A DNA stretch of 64,000 nt from Prauserella cavernicola (GTDB taxonomy: Bacteria > Actinomycetota > Actinomycetes > Mycobacteriales > Pseudonocardiaceae), in contig NZ_JAENJH010000001.1 of NCBI RefSeq assembly GCF_016595675.1, positions 620,001-684,000 on the forward strand. Reading direction: 5' to 3'. The notes under the pieces are model-generated. The model made no database searches, was not told the origin of the DNA, and saw only the letters and a list, made by a program, of their open reading frames with translations. Positions within the stretch are counted from its first letter, which is position 1. Each line of letters begins with the position of its first letter. Positions 56,705-64,000 of the stretch are shown piece after piece. A program made the translations under genes and the position numbers.

Positions 56705-57478
56705 TCAGGTCCAGCGGAAGAGCCGCGCCGACCCCGCTCCCGCCACGACCACGGTCGCCGCCAGCGCCAGCAGCTGCCCCGGCTCCGGTCCGACCCCCAT
56801 CCACGAGAACCCGAGCGAGTCGAACGAGGCACCGAAGGGCAGGTACGCACCCACGTCGGCGAGCCAGCCCGGCAGGTTGTCCCTGCCGCCGAACCCGCCG
56901 CCCAGCGCGAAGAACGCGAAGAACACCACGAGCCCGATCGCGACGGCCGAGTTGACCGTCGGCGACACCGCGGCGATGAGCATCCCCACCGCGTACATCG
57001 CCGCGGCAGCCAGCAGGAACACCCCGACCGCCACGAGCGGCGACCGCGGCGCCTCGACGCCGAAGGCCAGCCGCGCCACCCCGAGGGCCAGCGCCACCCC
57101 GAGCAACGACTGCGCGAGGCTCACCAGCACCTGCGCCACGAGCACCATCGCCGGGCTGGCCGGCGTCACCGCGAGCCTGCGCAGCACCCCGAAGGTGCGG
57201 TAGGCCGACAGGAACGACGGCATGTTCACGATGCCGATCATCGACACCACCATCGCCAGCGTCATCGGCACCACCACCGCGTCGAGCGCGGGCAGGCCCT
57301 CGAGCTCGGGGACGCCGGTGCGGTCGGAGCCGATCCCGTTCATCACCATCAGCAGCATCGGCAATCCGAGCGGCACCACGATCCCGGCGGTGTCGCGCAG
57401 GACGAGCTTCGCCTCGGTCACGGTGAGGCGCACCCACGAGGCGAGCCCGGGCCGGGCGGCCGTGATCTGGTCAGTCAT
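56705..57478 (-). CDS. ABC-2 type transporter permease
   Basis: The 257-residue protein has six hydrophobic segments and the ABC-2 permease layout: RLTVTEAKLVLRD at the N-terminus, VPLGLPMLLMVMNG, TFGVLRRLAVTPASPAMVLVAQVLV (coupling helix) and LPGWLADVGAYLPFGASFDSL. It pairs with the ATPase gene upstream, which it overlaps by 8 bp. Such pairs export drugs, lipids or antibiotics. Confidence 0.88.
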   Translation of the reverse strand: MTDQITAARPGLASWVRLTVTEAKLVLRDTAGIVVPLGLPMLLMVMNGIGSDRTGVPELEGLPALDAVVVPMTLAMVVSMIGIVNMPSFLSAYRTFGVLRRLAVTPASPAMVLVAQVLVSLAQSLLGVALALGVARLAFGVEAPRSPLVAVGVFLLAAAAMYAVGMLIAAVSPTVNSAVAIGLVVFFAFFALGGGFGGRDNLPGWLADVGAYLPFGASFDSLGFSWMGVGPEPGQLLALAATVVVAGAGSARLFRWT

Positions 57479-58391
57479 CGGAGTTCTCCTGCGTCGTGCG
57501 GCCCGTGAGGGCGAGAAAGGCGTCGTCGAGGGTGGCCTGTTCCAGGCGCAGTTCCGTCACGGTGACGCCCTGACGGACGAGCTCGGTGTTCACGGCGTGC
57601 ATCAGGTTGCCGGTGCCCGCCACGACCGTCTCGCCGTCCTCGCCCGTGACGGCCGTGACCTCCGGCAGCGCGGCCAGCGCGTCGCGGTCGAGCGCTCCGG
57701 CCACCCGCAGCCGCACCCGCTGCCCGCCGCCCTCGGCGGCGACGAGCCCGTCCGGGGTATCGAGCGCGATGATCCTGCCCCGGTCGAGCACGGCGACCCG
57801 GTCGCACAACCGGTGCACCTCGTCGAGGAAGTGGCTCACCAGCAGGACCGTGACGCCGGTGTCGCGGATGCGCTCGACGAGCTCCCAGATCTGCCTGCGC
57901 CCCTGCGGGTCGAGCCCGGTGCTCAGCTCGTCGAGCACGGCGACCTTCGGCCTGCCCACGAGCGCGAGCGCGATCGACAGCCGCTGGGCCTGGCCACCGG
58001 AGAGATGCTCGAACGGGGCGTCCACCTTGTCGGCGAGCCCGAGATCGGCCAGCAGCCTGCCGGTGTCGGCGCCGTCGCGGTAGAAAGAACGGTAGAGCGC
58101 CACCGCCTCGCCGACGCGCAGCTTGTCCGGCAGCATTCCGTCCTGCAGCTGCACGCCGAGCACCTGGCGCAGCCTGGCCCGCTCCCGCGCCGGGTCGATC
58201 CCGTGCACGCGGATCCGTCCCTCGTCGGGTCTGCGCAGTCCCGCCACGCATTCCACGAGCGTGGTCTTGCCGGCGCCGTTGGGACCCAGCAGCCCGAAGA
58301 TCTCTCCTTTCTCGACGGTGAGGCTCACGTCGTCGGCGGCCACCGTCGCGCCGTAGCGCTTGCTGACGCCCGCTATCTCGATCACGGTCAT
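57471..58391 (-). CDS. ABC transporter ATP-binding protein (DrrA-like)
   Basis: The 306-residue ATPase has Walker A GLLGPNGAGKTTLVE, signature LSGGQAQRLSIALAL, Walker B VAVLDELSTGLDP and the switch His in VLLVSHFLDE. A C-terminal domain follows, as in DrrA-type exporters. GGAGGAG lies 9 nt before the ATG at 58391, preferred over ATG 58400, which is only 2 nt from it. It is divergent from the histidine kinase gene, with a shared inverted repeat between them. Confidence 0.92.
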   Translation of the reverse strand: MTVIEIAGVSKRYGATVAADDVSLTVEKGEIFGLLGPNGAGKTTLVECVAGLRRPDEGRIRVHGIDPARERARLRQVLGVQLQDGMLPDKLRVGEAVALYRSFYRDGADTGRLLADLGLADKVDAPFEHLSGGQAQRLSIALALVGRPKVAVLDELSTGLDPQGRRQIWELVERIRDTGVTVLLVSHFLDEVHRLCDRVAVLDRGRIIALDTPDGLVAAEGGGQRVRLRVAGALDRDALAALPEVTAVTGEDGETVVAGTGNLMHAVNTELVRQGVTVTELRLEQATLDDAFLALTGRTTQENSDD

Positions 58392-58426
58392 GCTCCGCAT
58401 CTCCTCCGCTGTGCCGTAGGACCGCG

Positions 58427-58524
58427 ACGCTAGGGAGCGAGAGGGCCGGACCGCAGGTGCCGGAGGTCATGATCGGCACCCATGACTTCCGGCACGGGTG
58501 CGGCGGCGCACGCGTGCGTAACCT
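58427..58524. promoter_or_regulatory. Divergent promoters around a long inverted repeat
   Basis: GTGCCGGAGGTCATG (58457-58471) and CATGACTTCCGGCAC (58481-58495) form a dyad matching at 14 of 15 positions, with a 9-nt centre. A -10 box TAGCGT for the ABC genes lies on the minus strand at 58432-58427, and a -10 box TAACCT for the kinase gene at 58519-58524. They are 24 and 23 nt from the dyad edges. The near-perfect symmetry suggests one response regulator dimer pair activating both directions. The kinase mRNA would be leaderless or nearly so. Confidence 0.75.
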
Positions 58525-58530
58525 GGGCCG

Positions 58531-59652
58531 ATGAGCGAGTCACGCCTGGAGATCTGGACGGCGGCGACCCTGTTCGCGGTGTGCCTGCTGGTCGCCGTTC
58601 CTGCGGTGTCGGCCCAGCTCGGCGACGGAGCGGCGGCCGAGGGCCCGGCGTGGCTGTGGTGGGCGTGCTACCTCGGTTTCCTGGCCGTGGTCGTGCTGAT
58701 CTTCGTCGACTGGAAGCCCGGTCTGCGCCGGCCCGAGTGGCTGCTCACCACGCTCGCACTCTGCGCGGCCGGTGCCGTACTGCTGGCTCCGCGCACCGGT
58801 TTCACGCCGGTGCTGCTCGTGTTCGTCACGGCGTTCGCCGCCACGCTCGCTGCCCGCTGGTTCACCGTCGCCATGCTGGTGGTCAACAGCGCGATCGTCG
58901 CGCTCGCCGCGATGCTGGTGAACGCGCCGGTCTCCGAGGTGACGCTCAGCGCGTTGATCTACGCGTCGTTGCAGGCCTGCGCGGTGTGGGCGGTGTGGAC
59001 CCAGCGCCGCGCGGCCGAGACGGGCGAACGGCTCGCCGTGGCCAACACCGAACTGCGCGCGGCCACCGCGCTGCTCGCCGAGTCCAGCAGGGAGACCGAG
59101 CGGCTGCGCATCTCGCGTGAACTGCACGACGTCATCGGCCACCAGCTCACCGCTCTGGTGCTGGAGCTGGAGGTGGCCTCCCACCACGAGGGCGACGGGG
59201 CGAAAGAGCACGTGCTGCGGGCCCGCGGCCTCGCCAAGGAACTGCTCGGCGACGTGCGCACCGCCGTCGGCGAGCTGCGGTCGCGGCCTGCCCGGCTGTG
59301 CGAGACGATCACGGAGATGGTCACCGATCTACCTCGGCCACGGGTGCACGTCACCGTCGCCGAGGATCTCGAGCCCAGTGGCGAGTACACGATCGCGCTC
59401 ATCCGCTGCGCGCAGGAGGCCGTGACCAACGCGATCCGGCACTCCGGGGCCGAGAACCTGTGGCTGCGGATCGAGCGCACTCCGGCCGGGGAGATCACGC
59501 TCAGCGCGGAGGACGACGGCCGCGGCGCGGAACTGCTGCGCGCGGGCAACGGGCTCACCGGCGTGCGGGAACGCATCGAACAGCTCGGCGGCAGGGTCAG
59601 CTTCGAGAGCAGGCCGGGATTCCGCATCGACGCGACGGTGCCCGCGCCGTGA
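58531..59652 (+). CDS. Sensor histidine kinase, DesK/NarL-system type (HisKA_3)
   Basis: The 373-residue protein has five or so N-terminal transmembrane segments (to about residue 150). The HisKA_3 phosphoacceptor is in RISRELHDVIGHQLTAL (His199). The HATPase domain follows (IRCAQEAVTNAIRHSGAENL, AEDDGRGAE, GNGLTGVRERIEQLGG). It phosphorylates the response regulator encoded next, whose GTG overlaps its stop. Being divergent from an ABC-2 exporter, the system probably senses membrane stress or the exported compound. Confidence 0.92.
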   Translation: MSESRLEIWTAATLFAVCLLVAVPAVSAQLGDGAAAEGPAWLWWACYLGFLAVVVLIFVDWKPGLRRPEWLLTTLALCAAGAVLLAPRTGFTPVLLVFVTAFAATLAARWFTVAMLVVNSAIVALAAMLVNAPVSEVTLSALIYASLQACAVWAVWTQRRAAETGERLAVANTELRAATALLAESSRETERLRISRELHDVIGHQLTALVLELEVASHHEGDGAKEHVLRARGLAKELLGDVRTAVGELRSRPARLCETITEMVTDLPRPRVHVTVAEDLEPSGEYTIALIRCAQEAVTNAIRHSGAENLWLRIERTPAGEITLSAEDDGRGAELLRAGNGLTGVRERIEQLGGRVSFESRPGFRIDATVPAP

Positions 59653-60314
59653 TCAGGGTGTGCGTCGTCGACGACCAGACCATCGTCCGCCACGGCATCC
59701 GCGGCCTGCTGGAGCTCTCCCCCGAGGTGACGGTGGTGGGCGAGGCCGCCGACGGCGACGAGGCGCTCGCCGTCATCGAGCGGACCCCGATCGACGTGCT
59801 GTTGCTGGATCTCCGGATGCCGGGCAGGGACGGCATCGCCACACTCACCGAGCTGCGCGCCAGGGGCAGCGCCCTGCCCACACTGGTGCTCACCACCTTC
59901 GACGACGACGAGCTCGTCCTGCGGGCGCTGCGCGCGGGCGCGCACGGGTACCTGCTCAAGGACGTCACCCTCGAGCAGCTCATCGGCGCCATCCGCACGC
60001 TCGCCGACGGCGGCACCCTGATCCAGCCCGCGCTCACCGAGCGTCTGCTGCGCGCCACGGCGATCCTGCCCGCGCAGGACGACATCGACGACCTGCCGCC
60101 GCCGCAGCCGCTGACCCCGCGTGAGCTGGACATCCTGCGGCTGCTGGCGGGCGGCTACGCCAACCGCGAGATCGCGGCCGCGCTGCACCTCGCGGAGGGC
60201 ACGGTGAAGAACCACGTGTCGAGCCTGCTGATGAAGCTCGGCGTGCGCGATCGCACCCGTGCCGTCCTGCGAGCGTTGCAGCACGGCCTGCTCACCGGCC
60301 GGAACCCGGTGTGA
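59649..60314 (+). CDS. NarL/LuxR-type response regulator
   Basis: The 221-residue protein has a receiver domain (Asp8/Asp9, phospho-acceptor Asp54 in LLLDLRMPG, Thr in VLTTFDDDE, Lys in [11 protein letters not shown]) and a LuxR-type helix-turn-helix ([48 protein letters not shown]). It starts with GTG inside the kinase stop codon (GTGA). It is the likely ligand of the inverted repeat at 58457-58495. Confidence 0.93.
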   Translation: MIRVCVVDDQTIVRHGIRGLLELSPEVTVVGEAADGDEALAVIERTPIDVLLLDLRMPGRDGIATLTELRARGSALPTLVLTTFDDDELVLRALRAGAHGYLLKDVTLEQLIGAIRTLADGGTLIQPALTERLLRATAILPAQDDIDDLPPPQPLTPRELDILRLLAGGYANREIAAALHLAEGTVKNHVSSLLMKLGVRDRTRAVLRALQHGLLTGRNPV

Positions 60315-61812
60315 CGGTGGCCTTCGCACGGCGGCTCCGGCGCCACCACGCCCGGCCGAGCGGGGTCAGCACCGCCAGCACGACCACGGCCCACAGCACG
60401 ATCGTGATCGACCCGGAGAGCAGGATCGACGGATCGCCCTCGGACAGCGTCAGCGCGCGCCGCAACTGTTCCTCGGCGATCGGGCCGAGGATGAGCCCCA
60501 CGATCGCTGGCGCCACGGGGATGCCCGCCTCGCGCATGAGCAGACCGAGCAGCCCCAGCGCACACAGGATCAGCAGGTCCACCGTGGTCCCGCCCGCGGC
60601 GTAGGCACCGAGGGTCGCGAACACCAGCACGCCCGCATAGATGGCGTAGGACGGGATCGTCAGCAGCTTCGCCCACAGCCGCACCAGCGGCAGGTTGAGC
60701 ACCAGCAGCATCACGTTGCCGATGTAGAGGCTCGCGATCAGCGTCCACACGAGCGGGCCGGACTCGCTGAACAGCTGCGGGCCCGGCTGCAGACCGTAGG
60801 ACTGGAACGCCGTGAGGATCACGGCCGCGGTCGCCGACGTCGGCAGCCCGATCGTGAGCAGTGGCACCAGCACGCCCGCGGCGGCCGCGTTGTTGGCCGC
60901 TTCCGGGCCCGCGACACCTTCGATGGCGCCCTTGCCGAACTCCTCGGGATGTTTGGTGAGGCGCTTCTCGAGGCTGTAGCTCAGGAACGTCGGCACCTCG
61001 GCACCGCCGGCGGGAAGGCTGCCGATCGGGAAGCCCAGCGCCGTGCCCCGCAGCCACGACGGCCAGGAGCGCTTGAAGTCCTTTTTGGACAGGATCGCGC
61101 GTTCGCGCAGCGGCTCGATGGTGCTGTGCCCGGTTCCGGTGAGCAGGTGACCGAACGCCTCACTCAGCGCGAAGAGCGCGACCACGACGATCACCACGTC
61201 GATGCCGTCGAGCAGTGAGTCGATGCCGAACACCAGCCTCGGCTGGCCGGTCTGCGAGTCGATGCCGATGAGCCCGATGGTCAGGCCCACGAGCAGGCTC
61301 GCCCCGCCCTTGAGCAGGCTCGGTCCCAGCAGTGCGCTCACGGTCACGAACGCGACCGCCATGAGCGCGACGTACTCGGGAGGGCCGAAGCTCGTCGCGA
61401 AGTCCGACAGCACCGGGGCCACGAACGTCAGCGCGACGGTGCCGATGGTGCCCGCGACGAAGCTGCCGAGCGCGGCCGTCGCCAGTGCCGCGGCCGCCCG
61501 GCCCGCGCGGGCCATCTTGTTGCCCTCGAGCGCGGAGATCATCGAGGCGCTCTCGCCGGGAGTGTTCAGCAGGATCGACGTCGTCGAGCCGCCGTACATG
61601 CCGCCGTAGTAGATGCCGGCGAACAGGATCAGCGCGCTCGCGGGATCGAGCCGGAACGTGATCGGCAGCAGCAGGGCGACGGTGAGCGCGGGGCCGATGC
61701 CCGGCAGCACGCCGACGGCCGTGCCGATGGTGACGCCGACGAGCGCCCACAACAGGTGACCGGGCGTCAGCGCGCCCGCGAAGCCGTCGAGCAGGAGTCC
61801 GAACTGGTCCAC
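60292..61812 (-). CDS. tctA: Tripartite tricarboxylate transporter large permease (TctA-like), second set
   Basis: The 506-residue membrane protein shows both TctA glycine motifs ([41 protein letters not shown]) and [20 protein letters not shown]. It ends the second tctCBA operon, its start lying next to the tctB stop. Its 3' end overlaps the end of the response regulator gene by 23 bp on the opposite strand. Confidence 0.92.
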   Translation of the reverse strand: MDQFGLLLDGFAGALTPGHLLWALVGVTIGTAVGVLPGIGPALTVALLLPITFRLDPASALILFAGIYYGGMYGGSTTSILLNTPGESASMISALEGNKMARAGRAAAALATAALGSFVAGTIGTVALTFVAPVLSDFATSFGPPEYVALMAVAFVTVSALLGPSLLKGGASLLVGLTIGLIGIDSQTGQPRLVFGIDSLLDGIDVVIVVVALFALSEAFGHLLTGTGHSTIEPLRERAILSKKDFKRSWPSWLRGTALGFPIGSLPAGGAEVPTFLSYSLEKRLTKHPEEFGKGAIEGVAGPEAANNAAAAGVLVPLLTIGLPTSATAAVILTAFQSYGLQPGPQLFSESGPLVWTLIASLYIGNVMLLVLNLPLVRLWAKLLTIPSYAIYAGVLVFATLGAYAAGGTTVDLLILCALGLLGLLMREAGIPVAPAIVGLILGPIAEEQLRRALTLSEGDPSILLSGSITIVLWAVVVLAVLTPLGRAWWRRSRRAKATVTPGSGR

Positions 61813-62334
61813 TCAGAACCCCCAGGGTCCGGTCGGCAGCGTGAGGCCGATCAGCCGGTCGAAAGTCAGGAACACCAGCGCCGAGAGCGCCCAGCCGTAG
61901 GCGATCATCTGCGCGGGGCGCGGCGCGCCGAGCAGGATCGCGGTGACGGCGAACAGCGCCGCCGACGACACCACATAGCCGAGCACGGGCAGCAGCACCG
62001 CGAAGGCCACGAGCGTGGCGACCATCGCGGCCACCCGCAGCCCGCCATGAGCGGGCCGGGTCTCGCCGGGAGCCGCGTCGCGCAGCTGCAGCCGTGCCCG
62101 CACGACGAGTGTGGCGCCGACGGCACCCAGCAGCACGCCGATCGGCAGTGGCACGGCCGCGGGGCCGACGACGCCCGAGGTCTCGGGCAGGCGGACCGCG
62201 TCCACCACCACGCACACGGCGGCCACGAGCATGAGCCCGCCGAACGCCGCGGAGGCGAGCACCGTTCTGCGCTCGGGCCTCTCCGGCTCCGCTCCGGTCT
62301 GCTCCACCGGTTCCGTCGCGGTCATGTCGCTCAC
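61813..62334 (-). CDS. tctB: Tripartite tricarboxylate transporter small subunit (TctB-like), second set
   Basis: The 173-residue protein has a charged N-terminus and four transmembrane segments in the TctB plan (VLASAAFGGLMLVAAVCVVV; PLPIGVLLGAVGATLVV; the double helix around VAAMVATLVAFAVLLPVLGYVVSS). GTG at 62334 overlaps the tctC stop. ATG at 62325 with GGGGTGA upstream is an equally good start. Confidence 0.87.
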   Translation of the reverse strand: MSDMTATEPVEQTGAEPERPERRTVLASAAFGGLMLVAAVCVVVDAVRLPETSGVVGPAAVPLPIGVLLGAVGATLVVRARLQLRDAAPGETRPAHGGLRVAAMVATLVAFAVLLPVLGYVVSSAALFAVTAILLGAPRPAQMIAYGWALSALVFLTFDRLIGLTLPTGPWGF

Positions 62335-63374
62335 CCCAGTCCGATCTCGTCGAGCACCTGCGACACGCGTTCTTGTTCGGAGCGGACGAACTCCTCGAAC
62401 TCGGGGCCGGCGAGGGTCGCGTCGCCCCAGCCCCTGCGCTCCAGCGCCTCGCGCCACTCCGGTGTCCTGGTCATGTCCACGAGCAGGCCCTCCAGCGCCT
62501 GTTCCTCCTCGTCGGTGATGCCCTTCGGCGCCGCGACCCCGCGCCAGTTCTCCAGCTCGACGTCGAGCCCGCCCTCGATGAGCGTGGGCACGTCGGGCAC
62601 GGTGGGCAGCCGGTCGGGGCTGGACACCGCCAGCGCGCGCACGGTGCCCGCCTCGATCTGCGGCTGGATCTCGGAGACGCCGGAGATGCCGATGGCGGAC
62701 CTGCCGGAGAGCAGTGTCGTGAGCGCCTCGCCGCCGCCGGAGTGCGCGACGTAGCTGACCTTCGCCGGGTCGGCGCCGACCGCCTTCGCGAGCAGTCCCG
62801 CGAGGATCTGCTCGACGCCACCTGCCGATCCGCCTGCGATGGACACGGCGGGCAGGTCGGCGCGCATCGCCTCGATCAGGTCGGCCGTGGACCGCAGCGG
62901 CGAGTCGGCGGGCACGACGATCGCCTGGTAGTCGGTGGTGAGCCGTACCAGCGGGGTGGTGTCGGCCAGCGACTGCTCCGAACCATTGGCCTTGACGGCG
63001 CCGACCATGATCAGGCCGGTGGTCATCAACTGGGTGGGATCGTCGCCGAAACGCACGAACTGGCTCAGCCCGATGGTGCCGCCCGCCCCGGCCACGTTGT
63101 AGACCTCGGAACGGCCGACCAGTTCCCGCAGCGCGCCCTGCATCTCGCGCGAGGTCTGGTCCCAGCCGCCGCCGGGAGCCGCGGGCGCCATGATGCGCAG
63201 CTGCTCGCCGCCGAGCACGTCCTGCGCCGTCGAGCCCGCTCCGGAGTTCGCGGCGGGCGCGGTCGCCACCACAGCGCCGGTGGTCAGCAGCGCCACCGCC
63301 CACGGCACCCAGCGCGTCCAGCGGCGTGAGCGCGCCGCTCCGGGTGCGGTGGCTGGCGAGCCTCGTTGCTCCAT
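62331..63374 (-). CDS. tctC: Tripartite tricarboxylate transporter substrate-binding protein (TctC-like), second set
   Basis: The 347-residue exported protein has a twin-arginine-like cluster SRRWTR followed by a hydrophobic signal segment (WVPWAVALLTTGAVVAT) and no lipobox. The Bug/TctC ligand loops are MAPAAPGGGWDQTSREM and AGGSAGGVEQILAGL. GGAGGAC precedes the ATG. It is divergent from a tricarballylate dehydrogenase-like gene, which suggests citrate- or tricarballylate-type substrates. Confidence 0.9.
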   Translation of the reverse strand: MEQRGSPATAPGAARSRRWTRWVPWAVALLTTGAVVATAPAANSGAGSTAQDVLGGEQLRIMAPAAPGGGWDQTSREMQGALRELVGRSEVYNVAGAGGTIGLSQFVRFGDDPTQLMTTGLIMVGAVKANGSEQSLADTTPLVRLTTDYQAIVVPADSPLRSTADLIEAMRADLPAVSIAGGSAGGVEQILAGLLAKAVGADPAKVSYVAHSGGGEALTTLLSGRSAIGISGVSEIQPQIEAGTVRALAVSSPDRLPTVPDVPTLIEGGLDVELENWRGVAAPKGITDEEEQALEGLLVDMTRTPEWREALERRGWGDATLAGPEFEEFVRSEQERVSQVLDEIGLG

Positions 63375-63446
63375 CGAACGTCCTCCGGTCGCGGATCCGG
63401 CCGGACCGGCGTCACACTCTCCGGCCTCGACTCCTCTGGACACGAA

Positions 63447-63475
63447 TGTATACAGTGGTGTGCAGTTGTTGACAA
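63447..63475 (-). promoter_or_regulatory. Near-consensus promoter of the second tctCBA operon
   Basis: On the minus strand TTGTCA (63475-63470), a 17-nt spacer and TATACA (63452-63447) form a strong promoter about 70 nt before tctC. The -10 box is half of the palindrome TGTATACA (63447-63454), a common core of GntR-family operators. This makes repression by a GntR protein encoded outside the window plausible. Confidence 0.65.
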
Positions 63476-63489
63476 GCCTTGGAGGTTCG

Positions 63490-64000
63490 ATGACGCAGGC
63501 CGTACCCCCATCCGGAACCGACGCGCGCGCCGAGACCGTCGACGTCGTCGTGGTCGGCGGCGGCAACGCCGGCTTCAGCGCGGCACACGCGGCGGCCGAA
63601 CGCGGACGCCGCGTCCTGTTGCTGGAGAAGGGTGCGCGAGGCCAGGAGGGAGGCAACAGCTACTACACGGCCGGCGCGGTCCGGATCGCGCACGACGGCC
63701 TCGCCTCCGTGGCCGACCTGCTCGACCCCGACGACCGGCACGCCGTCAGCGACCTGCCCCCGTACCCGGCCGAGCAGTTCCACGCCGACATGGCGAAGGT
63801 GACCGGCGGCCGCAACGACGCCGCGCTCACCGAGGTGCTGGTCTCCGAGAGCCAGGACACGCTGCGCTGGCTGCACTCCAAGGGACTGCGCTACCGGCTC
63901 ATGTACGAGCGCCAGGCCTATCCCGACGCCCAGGGCAGGCAGGTGTTCTGGGGCGGGCTCGCGGTCGGCAACACCGGCGGCGGCAAGGGCCTGATCGCCG
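63490..64000 (+). CDS. FAD-dependent tricarballylate dehydrogenase-like protein (TcuA-like), 3' truncated by window
   Basis: The first 170 residues are visible. An N-terminal Rossmann FAD motif DVVVVGGGNAGFSAAHAAAERG is followed by VLLLEKGARGQEGGNSYYTAGAVRIAHDG, the flavin-contacting segment of the fumarate reductase/tricarballylate dehydrogenase family, and then FHADMAKVTGGRNDAALTEVLVSES. TcuA oxidises tricarballylate to cis-aconitate. GGAGG lies four nt before the ATG. It is divergent from tctCBA, the natural uptake system for a tricarboxylate. The stop codon lies beyond the window. Confidence 0.85.
   Translation, partial: MTQAVPPSGTDARAETVDVVVVGGGNAGFSAAHAAAERGRRVLLLEKGARGQEGGNSYYTAGAVRIAHDGLASVADLLDPDDRHAVSDLPPYPAEQFHADMAKVTGGRNDAALTEVLVSESQDTLRWLHSKGLRYRLMYERQAYPDAQGRQVFWGGLAVGNTGGGKGLIA

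Overview
The window is high-GC DNA with dense, overlapping genes, frequent GTG starts and actinomycete-type families (WXG100/EspC-like secreted protein, SAV2177-type methyltransferase, SAM-IV riboswitch, STAS/HATPase switch pair). It looks like a chromosomal segment of a filamentous actinomycete, most likely a Pseudonocardiaceae relative (Amycolatopsis, Saccharomonospora or Prauserella type). The genus assignment is inference from gene content only.

Layout. 1-5 kb: an ESX-type small protein, a SAM-IV riboswitch in front of a class V aminotransferase/cysteine-desulfurase-like enzyme, a bifunctional penicillin-binding protein and an amphi-Trp protein. 5-17.3 kb: two adjacent catabolic clusters, each with its own FadR-type GntR regulator and a recognisable operator. 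The first has a hydroxyacid dehydrogenase, an MHS-family transporter and a transketolase split into two genes. The second has an FAH-family hydrolase, a TIM-barrel isomerase, a complete TctCBA tripartite carboxylate transporter and a PdxA-family dehydrogenase. Together they suggest uptake and breakdown of small sugar acids. 17.3-20 kb: an ArsB/NhaD-type permease, a SAV2177 methyltransferase, and a striking noncoding region of two oppositely oriented arrays of a 21-bp repeat. 20-24.3 kb: amidohydrolase, DUF59/MIP18 and zinc alcohol dehydrogenase with an AcoR-like activator. This is the accessory half of a propane/acetone monooxygenase locus, without the monooxygenase.

24.4-31.6 kb: a five-gene, translationally coupled operon SWIM-DUF5691-MoxR-DUF5682-VWA of unknown biochemical role. 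31.6-41.5 kb: DUF4345 and AraC genes, then a compact nonribosomal cluster on the minus strand. It holds SbnA and SbnB homologues (2,3-diaminopropionate supply), a TauD-type oxygenase, an NRPS (half condensation domain-A-PCP-TE), and a membrane protein fusing a carrier domain to the terminal domain otherwise found in poly-amino-acid synthetases. I regard this as the best candidate for an undescribed system: a diaminopropionate peptide or polymer pathway.

42-53 kb: a B12-dependent diol/glycerol dehydratase (three subunits), its two reactivase subunits and a GlcG/HbpS protein on the minus strand; a GAF-type activator; then aldehyde dehydrogenase, DUF779 and a propionyl-CoA synthetase-like enzyme on the plus strand. 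No microcompartment shell genes are present. Both transcription units carry the same TGCAACG-N4-TGCAACG direct repeat exactly 10 nt before a -10 hexamer, so they probably form one regulon for diol to aldehyde to acid to acyl-CoA conversion. 53-60.3 kb: DUF6194, a STAS/anti-sigma pair, DinB-like protein, a cytochrome P450 remnant, a GlxA-type regulator, and an ABC exporter divergent from a DesK/NarL-type two-component system with a shared inverted repeat. 60.3-64 kb: a second TctCBA set divergent from a tricarballylate-dehydrogenase-like flavoprotein that runs off the window.
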